Shown: positions 49,189-57,409, counted from the stretch's first letter. The stretch: 64,000 bases of DNA from Rufibacter glacialis (GCF_008271745.1 NZ_VKKZ01000001.1:62001-126000), one strand, 5' to 3'. The notes: a model not told the origin generated them from the letters alone. Numbers and translations: made by a program.

Positions 49189-50130
49189 TTACCACGCAGC
49201 GCAGAGCCGGGCTTTGGCGTCCAGGAACTCCTGCCACATCTCCTGCACAATCTCACCGGCGGGCTTGATGTCCTGGACCATGGCCGCGGCCTGGCCGATC
49301 TCCAGTTCGCCTTCGTCCAGGTCGCCTTCGTACATGCCGCGTTTGGCCCGCCGTGAACCTAAAAGCTCTGCCAGCTCCAGGTTGCTGGCGCCGCGTAACT
49401 CAGCGGCTTTCACGTCTTGGTAGAACTTGTTTTTGAGCAGGCGCACGGGGGTGAGTTGTTTCAGAGAAAGCTCCGTGTCACCTTCCTGGGCGGCTACCAC
49501 CCGGTCTTTGAACGCCTGGTGCGCGCTGGACTCCACGCTGGCCACAAAGCGGCTGCCCACCTGCACGCCATCGGCCCCCAAAGCCAGGGCGCCCAAGATA
49601 CCGGCCCCGTTGGCAATACCCCCGGCCGCAATGAGCGGTAGGCTCACCGCCTGGCGCACCAGGGGAATCAAGCAGAACGTGGTGGTTTCCTCCCTTCCGT
49701 TGTGGCCCCCGGCTTCAAACCCTTCGGCCACGATGGCGTCTACGCCGGCTTCTTCGCACTTACGGGCAAACTTGACGTTGCTCACCACGTGCACCACCTT
49801 GGCCCCGTTGTCCTGCAGTTTCTTCGTCCAGGTTTTTGGGTTTCCCGCTGAGGTGACCACCACCGGCACCTTTTCCTCCATGATGATCCGGAAATGCTCG
49901 TCCAGGTCGGGGTACAGCAAGGGCACGTTCACGCCAAATGGTTTATCTGTAGCGGCTTTGCATTTCTGAATGTGCGCGCGCAAGATCTCGGGGTACATGG
50001 AACCCGCGCCCAGAAGGCCCAGCCCGCCGGCATTGCTCACCGCCGAGGCCAGTTCCCAGCCGCTGCACCAGATCATGCCCGCCTGAATGATAGGGTATTG
50101 GATATTGAAGAGTTGGGTGATTCGGTTCAT
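49189..50130 (-). CDS. Nitronate monooxygenase / FabK-like flavoprotein
   Basis: 313 aa from ATG 50130 (MNRITQLFNIQYPIIQAGMI). FMN-binding TIM barrel of the 2-nitropropane dioxygenase family: YPIIQAGMIWCSGWELASAV, VVTSAGNPKTWTKKLQDNGA, VDAIVAEGFEAGGHNGREET, LPLIAAGGIANGAGILGALA and ADGVQVGSRFVASVESSAHQ. It either oxidises nitronates or acts as an enoyl-ACP reductase (FabK); sequence alone does not decide. The AEGFEAGGHNG and GTRF-like GSRF motifs bind the flavin. Upstream lies an AAGAC-type repeat array. Confidence 0.88.
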   Translation of the reverse strand: MNRITQLFNIQYPIIQAGMIWCSGWELASAVSNAGGLGLLGAGSMYPEILRAHIQKCKAATDKPFGVNVPLLYPDLDEHFRIIMEEKVPVVVTSAGNPKTWTKKLQDNGAKVVHVVSNVKFARKCEEAGVDAIVAEGFEAGGHNGREETTTFCLIPLVRQAVSLPLIAAGGIANGAGILGALALGADGVQVGSRFVASVESSAHQAFKDRVVAAQEGDTELSLKQLTPVRLLKNKFYQDVKAAELRGASNLELAELLGSRRAKRGMYEGDLDEGELEIGQAAAMVQDIKPAGEIVQEMWQEFLDAKARLCAAW

Positions 50131-50140
50131 ATTTGAGATG

Positions 50141-50220
50141 TAGGATATAAGACACAAGACGAAAGACTTTATAAAATAGAAGGGAAAATCTTATGTCTTG
50201 TGTCCTGCGTCTTGCGTCCA
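50141..50220. repeat. AAGAC-type short-period array with inverted half
   Basis: TAAGACACAAGACGAAAGAC at the left and AAATCTTATGTCTTGTGTCC then TGCGTCTTGCGTCC at the right can pair. Related to 18441-18590 and 52131-52162. Confidence 0.65.
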
Positions 50221-50225
50221 GACTA

Positions 50226-51224
50226 TCAGTTGCTGAAATCAATCTCGGTGCTGTCGCCAATGTTGAGGCGCTGGCTCAGGCCTTTAAGTGAGGAGTCTGA
50301 CCCCACCAATGAATCTTCCAGCACGGCATACCCCAGTTCGGCGTAGCCGCCGATGATAGAGTTGCGCACAATGGTGTAGTTAAGGATGGCACTCTCGCCA
50401 ATGGCCACGTTGGGCCCCACAATAGAGTTGGAGATCTGCACGCCTTTGCCAATGCTCACCGGCGGAATAATGATGGTATTGGGAAACTCTGGGTATTCGG
50501 CTTTCCTGAACTCAGGGCGGTTGAGAAGGGTGGCGTTGGCCTGTAGCAAGGTGTCTTTGCGGCCGCAGTCAAACCAGTGGTCAACCGTGTGGGGCACCAT
50601 TTTCTCCCCGTTCACGATCATGTGCATGAGCGCATCGGTGAGGTGGTGCTCGTCTCTGGTCCTGATGTCGTTGTCCACGATATATTCCAGAGACTCGGCC
50701 AGCTTGGCCGGATGCGCTATCTTGTAGAGGCCTACCAGCGCGAAGTTAGACTTAGGGATTTTGGGTTTCTCAATCACCTTGGTAATGTAGCCCTCCCGGT
50801 CCATCTCAGCAATCCCGAACATGGAGGGGGTCTTGACGTTTTTCACGCCCAGCATGGTGTGCTCAGAGGAGAAGAACTGCTGCATGTCCACATCCACAAT
50901 GGTGTCTCCCAGCTGAATGAGCACGTCTTTCTCATGGCGGAAGGTCTCGCGGGCGGCCCAAAGGGCATGGCCCAGTCCTTCGCGCGGCTGCTGCACCACA
51001 AACTCAACCTGCACATGGGCGTATTTCCGCTGCACGTAATGCAGGATCTTTTCACCCAGATACCCTACCACCAGCACAAACTGCGTGATGCCGGCCGCCT
51101 GTAAGCGTTCAATGATATGCCCCAGAATGGCCTTACCGGCAATGGGCACCAAGGCCTTGGGTTGGGTGTGGGTGTGGGGGCGCAAACGGGCTCCCATACC
51201 CGCCACCGGAATGATTGCTTTCAT
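50226..51224 (-). CDS. Sugar-1-phosphate nucleotidyltransferase
   Basis: 332 aa. The N-terminal nucleotidyltransferase domain starts MKAIIPVAGMGARLRPHTHT with QPKALVPIAGKAILGHIIER, i.e. the GxGxRLxP-T loop and catalytic Lys region; IQLGDTIVDVD is the metal-binding Asp. Residues about 245-320 are left-handed beta-helix hexapeptides (ISNSIVGPNVAIGESAILNY, TIVRNSIIGGYAELGYAVLE). This is the layout of glucose-1-phosphate thymidylyl/ mannose-1-phosphate guanylyltransferase-like NDP-sugar synthases. The product nucleotide-sugar cannot be named. No polysaccharide cluster adjoins it. Confidence 0.9.
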   Translation of the reverse strand: MKAIIPVAGMGARLRPHTHTQPKALVPIAGKAILGHIIERLQAAGITQFVLVVGYLGEKILHYVQRKYAHVQVEFVVQQPREGLGHALWAARETFRHEKDVLIQLGDTIVDVDMQQFFSSEHTMLGVKNVKTPSMFGIAEMDREGYITKVIEKPKIPKSNFALVGLYKIAHPAKLAESLEYIVDNDIRTRDEHHLTDALMHMIVNGEKMVPHTVDHWFDCGRKDTLLQANATLLNRPEFRKAEYPEFPNTIIIPPVSIGKGVQISNSIVGPNVAIGESAILNYTIVRNSIIGGYAELGYAVLEDSLVGSDSSLKGLSQRLNIGDSTEIDFSN

Positions 51225-51542
51225 ACTACGTTAAAGAAGGCTTTTCATCACAAGCTACGCAATTCTGCCGATTTTCAGCACAAGGCCTCCCCAGCAAGAA
51301 GGCCCATTGGGGCAGTTGCCCTAAATTAATGATAGTGTTTTTTGAATATTTCAGCCAGAACCTTGTATCTTTAGTGGAGCCTTTCTCAATGGGCTGAAAG
51401 GGCCAAGAAACCCTATTTTAGCTCCCTTTAAAGGAATTTACGGCAAAAACGCATATTTTCTGCCTCTACTACGTATAGAGGTTGCCCATTACTGATAAGT
51501 ACATACCTCATCAACCCTGATTCTGAATAAACATCCTGAACT
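51225..51542. other. 318-bp divergent spacer
   Basis: No gene. A GTATCTTTA box on the plus strand at 51365-51373 could start a transcript with a long leader towards the LemA operon. No stable hairpin is obvious. Confidence 0.4.
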
Positions 51543-52121
51543 ATGAAAAAACTATTGCTTTACCTTGTTGGCTTCGTGATCCTGGCCTCCCAAAGCTCCT
51601 GCGGCTATAATGACATGGTGCAGAAAGACGAACAAGTCTCCAGCCAGTGGGCGCAGGTGCAGAACTCCTACCAACGCCGGGCCGACTTGGTGCCTAACCT
51701 GGTGAACACCGTGAAAGGGGCCGCCAACTTTGAGAAAGAGACCCTTACCCAAGTCATAGAAGCGCGCGCTAAAGCCACCAGCATCCAACTGAACGCCGAC
51801 CAGCTGACCCCTGAGAACATGGAGAAATTCCAGGCGGCCCAGAGCCAGCTGAGCGGCTCACTCTCCCGCCTGATGGCCACCGCGGAGGCTTACCCAGACC
51901 TGAAAGCAAACCAGAACTTCCTGGAGCTGCAGGCACAGCTGGAAGGCACTGAGAACCGCATCTCGGTGGAAAGGCAGAAATTCAACACCACCGTGCAGGA
52001 CTACAACACCTACATCAGGGCGTTTCCGCGAAACTTCTTTGCCGGCTGGTTTGGCTTTGAGAAGAAAGGGTACTTCCAGGCAGATGCCGGCGCCCAGAAC
52101 GCTCCTACGGTACAGTTCTAG
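51543..52121 (+). CDS. lemA: LemA family protein
   Basis: 192 aa. A short hydrophobic N-terminus with lipobox-like SQSSC (Cys about residue 20) leads to the LemA helical bundle: QVQNSYQRRADLVPNLVNTV, FEKETLTQVIEARAKATSIQ, LSRLMATAEAYPDLKANQNF, LELQAQLEGTENRISVERQK and YNTYIRAFPRNFFAGWFGFE. Function is uncertain; LemA proteins commonly sit with TPM-domain genes, as here (two follow). The three are probably one unit, though a 183-bp repeat-filled spacer separates lemA from the first TPM gene. Confidence 0.93.
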   Translation: MKKLLLYLVGFVILASQSSCGYNDMVQKDEQVSSQWAQVQNSYQRRADLVPNLVNTVKGAANFEKETLTQVIEARAKATSIQLNADQLTPENMEKFQAAQSQLSGSLSRLMATAEAYPDLKANQNFLELQAQLEGTENRISVERQKFNTTVQDYNTYIRAFPRNFFAGWFGFEKKGYFQADAGAQNAPTVQF

Positions 52122-52130
52122 ATAGATTTT

Positions 52131-52162
52131 AGACACAAGACGTAAGACAAAAGACGCAGGAC
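52131..52162. repeat. AAGAC-type short-period array
   Basis: AGACACAAGACGTAAGACAA followed by AAGACGCAGGAC: four or five degenerate 7-8-bp units. Third member of the family at 18441-18590 and 50141-50220. Confidence 0.6.
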
Positions 52163-52212
52163 TATTATAGTGTTGCGCTCTTAGCGGTCTGCCTCTTCTA
52201 ACTCTACCTCGC

Positions 52213-52250
52213 CCTTTTCAGCCTGTTTTATATAAAACAGGCTGAAAAGG
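52213..52250. repeat. Core-palindrome family member, perfect 38-bp palindrome
   Basis: CCTTTTCAGCCTGTTTTAT followed by its exact reverse complement. The only fully perfect copy, without a loop. It sits between lemA and the first TPM gene, inside what is likely an operon, so it may act as an attenuator or RNA-processing site. Confidence 0.9.
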
Positions 52251-52263
52251 CATTTCCTAAAAA

Positions 52264-52297
52264 CGACTCAGGACTCATCACTCAAGACTCAGAACTC
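52264..52297. repeat. GAGTC-type array (inverted orientation)
   Basis: CGACTCAGGACTCATCACTC followed by AAGACTCAGAACTC; reverse complement of the array type at 31437-31465. Ends 7 bp before the TPM start codon region. Confidence 0.6.
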
Positions 52298-52304
52298 TTT
52301 TAAT

Positions 52305-52766
52305 ATGCCCCGCGATACCATTACCGAAGCAGACGAAGCCATCATTGTAGAGGCCATTCAGGAAGCGGAACGCAATACCTCTGGCGAGGTGCGGGTACAC
52401 ATTGAAGACACCTGTGAAGGCGAGGTGCTGGACCGGGCCACCCAGGTGTTTGCCTACCTGCACATGCACCAGACCAAACTTCGCAACGGCGTGTTGTTCT
52501 ACGTAGCCATGAAGAGCCACAAGTTTGCGGTTCTGGGGGATGCCGGCATCAATGCCGTAGTGCCCAAAGACTTCTGGGTAGACATCAACAAGGCTGTGAT
52601 CGCTGAGTTCAAAGAGGGCAGATATGCCCAGGGCCTCAAGAAAGGCATTCTCATGGCGGGTGAGCAGCTCAAGAATTATTTCCCATATGCCGGGGACCAC
52701 AAGGATATCAATGAACTGTCTGACGATATCTCCTTTGGCTCAACCCTGGACGAGAATCAAAAATAA
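52305..52766 (+). CDS. TPM domain protein, short form
   Basis: 153 aa without a signal peptide. ITEADEAIIVEAIQEAERNT, SGEVRVHIEDTCEGEVLDRA, NGVLFYVAMKSHKFAVLGDA and GINAVVPKDFW match the TPM (thylakoid/PsbP-like phosphatase-fold) domain in its cytoplasmic form. ATG 52305. Its stop codon TAA abuts the ATG of the next TPM gene with no spacing, so the two are coupled. Family function is unclear; co-occurrence with LemA suggests a membrane complex. Confidence 0.9.
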   Translation: MPRDTITEADEAIIVEAIQEAERNTSGEVRVHIEDTCEGEVLDRATQVFAYLHMHQTKLRNGVLFYVAMKSHKFAVLGDAGINAVVPKDFWVDINKAVIAEFKEGRYAQGLKKGILMAGEQLKNYFPYAGDHKDINELSDDISFGSTLDENQK

Positions 52767-53552
52767 ATGAGAAAATCAATCTGGCTTCTGGGGGTATTAT
52801 TGCTTTGGGCAGGACTAGGGCTGGCGCAGGATTTCCCGCCGCGCCCATCCCCGCCGCGCCTGGTCAATGACCTGGCCAATATTCTCTCGCCAGAGCAGGA
52901 GCAGGCCCTGGAGCAGAAACTAGTCAACTACAATGACAGCACCTCCACCCAGATTGCCATTGTCAACATCACCTCTATTGGCGGCTATGACATCTCAGAT
53001 TATGCTTTCAAGCTAGCCGAGCAGTGGGGCATAGGCCAGCAAGGCAAAAACAACGGCATCTTGATCCTCACCGCGGTCAACGAGCGGCGCGTATTCATTG
53101 CCACCGGTTACGGCATGGAAGGCGTGGTGCCAGACGCTATTGCCAAACGCATCACGGAGTACACCATCAAACCCGAGTACCAGAAAGGTGACTACTATTC
53201 AGGGTTAGACAAAGGCACCAGCTTCATCATTGATGTGGCCAGAGGCGAATACAAGGCAGATCCCCGCCAGCAGCGCCAGGGCAAGGAAGAAGGAGGAATC
53301 CCGATTCTCTGGATTGTCATTGGCATCATGATCCTCATCTTCATCATTAGTCGGCGCGGTGGTGGCGGAAGAGGTGGCCGCCGGGGCATGCGTACCCTGG
53401 GCGGACCTTTCTTCCCACCAGTGATCTTCGGGGACTTCTCCGGCGGACGCGGCATCTTTGGTGGCGGAGGGGGTGGCTTCGGCGGCGGAGGCGGTTTCGG
53501 AGGCTTCGGTGGCGGCGGCTTCGGTGGCGGCGGGGCTGGTTCCAGCTGGTAA
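52767..53552 (+). CDS. TPM domain membrane protein with Gly-rich tail
   Basis: 261 aa. The signal ends near GLAQDF. The TPM domain is periplasmic: NDLANILSPEQEQALEQKLV, STQIAIVNITSIGGYDISDY, LAEQWGIGQQGKNNGILILT and VFIATGYGMEGVVPDAIAKR. A single membrane span (about 176-192: IPILWIVIGIMILIFIISR) is followed by a cytoplasmic Gly/Phe-rich tail (GGGGGGFGGGGGFGGFGGGG then SSW at the end). This is the usual partner of LemA. The gene begins immediately after the previous stop. Confidence 0.92.
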   Translation: MRKSIWLLGVLLLWAGLGLAQDFPPRPSPPRLVNDLANILSPEQEQALEQKLVNYNDSTSTQIAIVNITSIGGYDISDYAFKLAEQWGIGQQGKNNGILILTAVNERRVFIATGYGMEGVVPDAIAKRITEYTIKPEYQKGDYYSGLDKGTSFIIDVARGEYKADPRQQRQGKEEGGIPILWIVIGIMILIFIISRRGGGGRGGRRGMRTLGGPFFPPVIFGDFSGGRGIFGGGGGGFGGGGGFGGFGGGGFGGGGAGSSW

Positions 53553-53591
53553 CAGCCCACCCAGATCAGCTTAGTTCACCTAAACATTCTC

Positions 53592-53635
53592 AAGCGTTTC
53601 AGGACTGTTTTACCAAAAACTGGCCTGAAACGCTT
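53592..53635 (+). terminator. Core-palindrome family member acting as terminator
   Basis: AAGCGTTTCAGG pairs with CCTGAAACGCTT; core ACTGTTTTACCAAAAACTGG; then a T-run. It begins 39 bp past the end of the LemA-TPM operon. Clear overlap of repeat family and terminator function. Confidence 0.85.
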
Positions 53636-53708
53636 TTTTTCTTCCCTTTTCAGCTTTTTTTTTCTCAGCCCCAAGCAGCAAAGTTGTGAGCACTCCACTG
53701 ATCTTCCT

Positions 53709-53733
53709 ATGGCGCGGAAGCTATTTCCGTACC
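53709..53733. repeat. Dispersed hairpin GGCGCGGAAG..TTTCCGT, copy 2
   Basis: ATGGCGCGGAAGCTATTTCC then GTACC; 21 of 25 bases agree with 41801-41825 in the same orientation. Confidence 0.65.
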
Positions 53734-53938
53734 TCGCAATTTCTGGTTGGCAGGCGTCTTTGCTAGTACGTGTGGCTCTTTTCTTCCCTTGTTATCCCTT
53801 CCGTGGCGGCTTATCTTATAGGTGTTGGAGTTCTTCCCAGCCCCTGGAATTAGGTTTGCGATGTCATATTTAGAGGGGGAATGGCTTCTCAGGGTCAGAC
53901 CGGCTGAAGGAATGGGGTAAAGGTAGGAATGCGTGGGA

Positions 53939-53958
53939 AGACAAGGCATGCCTTGTCT
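53939..53958. repeat. Perfect 20-bp palindrome
   Basis: AGACAAGGCATGCCTTGTCT, followed by CTACGGG. Hairpins of this look ending in TCTCTACG occur as dispersed elements in many bacterial genomes. Confidence 0.7.
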
Positions 53959-54108
53959 CTACGGGACCACCGCCACGGGGCTGATCTCGATCACCTTCCT
54001 GCCAATTTCTTCCTTTCCTACTACTTTCAATACCAGTAAATCACAAGGATAGAGATTATCAGATTTGTGCCTCTTTTTCAGAAAGCAAGCCTAAAACAGC
54101 CGCACTTC

Positions 54109-55518
54109 TTACCGGACGCGGCGGTAAAAGGGTCCGTTCTCTACCTTTTCATACCGCTGGAACACGGTGGGCAGCTTGTATTGCAGCTCAGGCATGAGGT
54201 TCTGCTGGTCTACAATATAGGTAGGAGGGTCTTTGCGCAAATCCTGCATGATGGTGAACAGGGCTTCATAATAGTTCAGTCGGCCAAAATAGGGTTTTGC
54301 TAAATCCCAGCGCAGGTACGGTGAGCCCAGGCTGTTTTGCTGGTAATAATTCAAATCGGGGCCTAAAACCAGTAACCGTTCCCCTTGTATCTGCCGGTAT
54401 TTGGGGTGGTCTTTCACCTGCACCCGCTCCGGCTCAATCTGGAGGGCCGGATACACCAGCCCCAAGGGGTTGAACCGCATGGCCATCACGCCCGCCACCA
54501 CCACTAGGAAAAGAAGTTCGGCTATCCAGAGGCGGTTCCCCCACCAACTGAACAGGAAGATCCCAAAGTAGGCGAGCAGGGGCAACAGCAGCACCAGGCC
54601 TTTCACAGAGCCATCGTGCCCACTAATGAGTACCAACACCACCACAATGGCCCAGATGAGCATAAACTGCAGGAACCGCGCCTGGTAGTTCAGCCCCAGC
54701 GTCACCAAGGGCAAACTCAGGAAAGACAGCACCAGAAAGCCCAGGGGCAGCGCGGCCACGGTCAACACCTGGCTCAGCGGCAGGCCAAAGTCAAAGGAAA
54801 ACTGCCAGGACCACGTCAGGCCCAGCTCCAGGAACGGCCCCAACGAGTTCTGGTACAGGAAATAGGTCAGCAACACCGTAAACGGGAACACCAGCCCCGT
54901 GAGCATTAAGAGCGTGCTGCGGAAGGCCCCCGAGGCAAAATAGATGATGGCAAAGAAGCCCAGCACCAGAAACCACACCAGCGGCAGGTAGCATAGGGCA
55001 GCCAGCCCCAGCATGAAGCCCGCCTTGAACAGGCGGCCCGCGTTGGAGGCTTCTTTGGAGATGGCCGTGAGGCTGAATACCGCCAAGAGAACAAACGTGT
55101 GGCCCAGCAGCAGGGGAGAGAGCACATCCAACTCAAAGAAGATACTGCCAAACAGCAGGAACAGCAAGGCCGGCACGTAAGACTTGAAGGGGTGTACCTG
55201 GTTTCGGTTAAAAATAGAATTCAGCAAAAACGCCTGGTAGCCTATCAGAAACGTGGCCAGCAACCGGTGCGCCAGCACAGACCGGGGCGCCACCATATCC
55301 AGGAACCAGTACACCGCCGCAGAAAGCGGGGCCGTGGTGTCATACACATCTTGGTACAGCGTGAAACCCTGGTGCAGGCGCTCGCCAAGCAGCAGGTGGT
55401 GCAACTCAGAAAGCGTGGTAGGAAGCCCAAAAATGAGCAACGGAAGCCGGATGAGGAGAAACAGCAGTACCAACACCACCCACCTGGACGGAAACAAACT
55501 GCGGAAGAATCGTATCAA
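54109..55518 (-). CDS. DUF6427-like polytopic membrane protein
   Basis: 469 aa, about eleven hydrophobic segments. It starts MIRFFRSLFPSRWVVLVLLF and has the loop LSELHHLLLGERLHQGFTLY then QDVYDTTAPLSAAVYWFLD, which resembles the first periplasmic loop of glycosyltransferase-like membrane proteins. The soluble C-terminus reads RVQVKDHPKYRQIQGERLLV, GSPYLRWDLAKPYFGRLNYY and PPTYIVDQQNLMPELQYKLP. I place it with the Bacteroidota DUF6427 family. It is divergent from rbfA with 95 bp between. Function is unknown. Confidence 0.75.
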   Translation of the reverse strand: MIRFFRSLFPSRWVVLVLLFLLIRLPLLIFGLPTTLSELHHLLLGERLHQGFTLYQDVYDTTAPLSAAVYWFLDMVAPRSVLAHRLLATFLIGYQAFLLNSIFNRNQVHPFKSYVPALLFLLFGSIFFELDVLSPLLLGHTFVLLAVFSLTAISKEASNAGRLFKAGFMLGLAALCYLPLVWFLVLGFFAIIYFASGAFRSTLLMLTGLVFPFTVLLTYFLYQNSLGPFLELGLTWSWQFSFDFGLPLSQVLTVAALPLGFLVLSFLSLPLVTLGLNYQARFLQFMLIWAIVVVLVLISGHDGSVKGLVLLLPLLAYFGIFLFSWWGNRLWIAELLFLVVVAGVMAMRFNPLGLVYPALQIEPERVQVKDHPKYRQIQGERLLVLGPDLNYYQQNSLGSPYLRWDLAKPYFGRLNYYEALFTIMQDLRKDPPTYIVDQQNLMPELQYKLPTVFQRYEKVENGPFYRRVR

Positions 55519-55613
55519 GCAATGCGCGGCTTAGCCTTCTCTCTGGCCCAATGGCAAAGAGGACGGCGGTTTGTGGGGTAAAAATGTGAAATTAATACGA
55601 TATTTGCTGAACC

Positions 55614-56066
55614 ATGGAAAGTAAACGCCAACAAAAATTCGCCCGCCTGATTCAAAAGGAACTTGCTGAGATCTTTCAGCGCGACGTTTCGCACTTGTTT
55701 CAGAGCAGCTATATATCCGTGAGCGGAGTAGCCGTATCACCAGATCTGGGCGTGGCCAAAGTACATTTGAGCCTGTTGCTCAACCCTAACGGGCGCGACA
55801 TGCTCAATGAGATCAAGGTCCACACTAAGACCATTCGGCATGAACTGGCCAAGCGCATCAAGAACCAGGTGCGCGTGATTCCTGAGTTGATCTTTTATCT
55901 GGATGACACCGCTGAGTACGCCGCCAAGATGGACAAGATCATCGCCGGGCTGGACATTCCCTCAGAATCAAAGGAAGACCCTACCAACCCTTTCCGTACC
56001 GAGGAAGATTATTATTTATCTGATGAAGACGGAGAAGATACGGAGGAAGACGCCGAAGAGCGTTAA
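55614..56066 (+). CDS. rbfA: 30S ribosome-binding factor RbfA
   Basis: 150 aa, longer than typical because of an acidic tail. KH-domain protein for late 16S rRNA 5'-end maturation and cold adaptation. Landmarks: RQQKFARLIQKELAEIFQRD, YISVSGVAVSPDLGVAKVHL, LNEIKVHTKTIRHELAKRIK and RVIPELIFYLDDTAEYAAKM. The end (EEDYYLSDEDGEDTEEDAEE) is strongly acidic and probably disordered. A methyltransferase gene follows by 54 bp. In related genomes rbfA often lies next to a LolC/E-type permease gene, which appears here at 58294. Confidence 0.94.
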   Translation: MESKRQQKFARLIQKELAEIFQRDVSHLFQSSYISVSGVAVSPDLGVAKVHLSLLLNPNGRDMLNEIKVHTKTIRHELAKRIKNQVRVIPELIFYLDDTAEYAAKMDKIIAGLDIPSESKEDPTNPFRTEEDYYLSDEDGEDTEEDAEER

Positions 56067-56120
56067 TCTCAAGGGCCCTTTTCCACTTCCCGTCACGCAA
56101 GCCAGCCACTAGACCCACCC

Positions 56121-56933
56121 ATGCAGTACGACCCCATCAAACGCGTTCTGGGGGAGGCGTTCAACAAGACGCCTTTCCTACGCAAGCTCTTCTACCACCT
56201 CCTAGACCTGCTTCTGCTGCGCACGTGGCACATCCACAAGGAACTGCGGGCCTGGGCCAAAGGCAAACGCCAGCAGCCCGTGCAGATCCTGGACGCCGGC
56301 TCAGGCTTTGGCCAATACAGCTACTACCTCTCTGGCATGAGCGACAAATGGCGCATTCTGGCCGTAGACGTGAAAGACGAGCAGATCGCTGACTGCGCCA
56401 ACTTCTTCCAGAAGATTGGGCGCCACAACGTGATGTTCCGGAAGGAGGACCTGGTCACCTACCAGGAGCCGCAGCCTGCCTTTGACCTGGTGCTGTCTGT
56501 AGACGTGATGGAGCATATTCTGGAAGACGTGGAGGTGTTCAGGAACTTCCACGCCTCTATGCGGCCGGGTGGCATGCTGCTGATCTCCACCCCCTCAGAC
56601 CAGGGCGGATCAGACGTGCACGGCGACGAGGAAAGCTCTTTCATTGAAGAGCACGTGCGTGATGGCTACAACATCCAGGAAATTCAGCAGAAACTGAAGA
56701 GCGCCGGCTTTAGCCGTACCCAGGCGCATTACTCCTACGGTACCCCAGGCAAAATCTCCTGGCGCCTGAGCATGAAATATCCTATTCTCATGTTGGGCAC
56801 CACCAAGCTGTTCTTTCTTATTTTACCATTTTACTACCTATTGGTGTACCCGTTCTGCCTGGTGCTGAACTGGTTAGACACCCACGGCAAACACGCTACC
56901 GGCACGGGTCTGATTGTGAAAGCCTGGAAATAG
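56121..56933 (+). CDS. Class I SAM-dependent methyltransferase
   Basis: 270 aa. Motif I VQILDAGSGFGQYSYYLSGM, motif II WRILAVDVKDEQI, motif post-I FDLVLSVDVMEHILEDVEVF and SMRPGGMLLISTPSDQGG are clear. The C-terminus has two hydrophobic stretches (YPILMLGTTKLFFLILPFYY and LLVYPFCLVLNWLD), suggesting membrane association. The substrate is unknown; a lipid or quinone-type acceptor would fit the hydrophobic tail, but this is a guess. Cotranscription with rbfA is likely. Confidence 0.87.
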   Translation: MQYDPIKRVLGEAFNKTPFLRKLFYHLLDLLLLRTWHIHKELRAWAKGKRQQPVQILDAGSGFGQYSYYLSGMSDKWRILAVDVKDEQIADCANFFQKIGRHNVMFRKEDLVTYQEPQPAFDLVLSVDVMEHILEDVEVFRNFHASMRPGGMLLISTPSDQGGSDVHGDEESSFIEEHVRDGYNIQEIQQKLKSAGFSRTQAHYSYGTPGKISWRLSMKYPILMLGTTKLFFLILPFYYLLVYPFCLVLNWLDTHGKHATGTGLIVKAWK

Positions 56934-56992
56934 AGGAAATCCCTTCAAACAAAAACGCTGGTTGCCCTTCATCTTTGGTAAAAATCAAGATA

Positions 56993-57409
56993 ATGGACAG
57001 CCAGCGTTTTTTGTTACTTTACTTTCTGCCTTTGCTCTGGTTTGCTCCTGCAGGGAGAAGGAAGGTAGACCCAGCAACCTATTGCCATCCAAGACCTGGA
57101 GACGTGCTTTATTGGATAAACATGTGGCGACAAGCCCCGCAGATAGGTTGGCTATGATTTGGTGGCAACCTGTCAAAGAGATGATACCTACAGCGCCAAC
57201 GGAACATTGACCACACGGCAGGGTCCCATAAAATGCAGCCGCCGCCAGCCTTTTACCTAGGCCGTTCCTTATTCGATAAAAACACTAAGCAATTAGTGAT
57301 TGCCAGCCACACGTACGCCACGGCTGAAGAATCTAGCAGCCAGATAAAATATTATGCAGTTACCGCTCCTGGTTCCGGCTACGGCAGACTGATCTTTCTT
57401 CTGGAATAA
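56993..57409 (+). pseudogene. Broken lipocalin-like lipoprotein gene, three frame changes
   Basis: A lipoprotein can be read only by changing frame. From ATG 56993: MDSQRFLLLYFLPLL; then frame +1 gives ALVCSCREKEGRPSNLLPSK and TWRRALLDKHVATSPADRLA, a lipobox followed by the L-x-x-K-x-W-R motif of lipocalin-like lipoproteins; then a third frame gives YDLVATCQRDDTYSANGTLT and TRQGPIKC, matching the C-x-K-D-D...G-T...G...K-C signature of that group; from 57233 the first frame resumes (PPPAFYLGRSLFDKNTKQLV) up to TAA 57407-57409. Each piece is in the expected order, so this is a decayed gene rather than chance. Confidence 0.7.

Larger units (their letters stand above)
53553..54108. other. 556-bp convergent spacer
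   Basis: No supported gene between the TPM operon and the DUF6427-like gene. It contains the terminator palindrome (53592-53635), hairpin copy 53709-53733, palindrome 53939-53958 and a degenerate core copy at 54068-54092 (CCTCTTTTTCAGAAAGCAAG). The minus-strand open frame at 53707-53949 is composed of these elements and is not believed. Confidence 0.55.

Noticed and set aside
53707-53949. 80-aa minus-strand open frame
   Set aside because: Composed largely of two dispersed hairpins and spacer.
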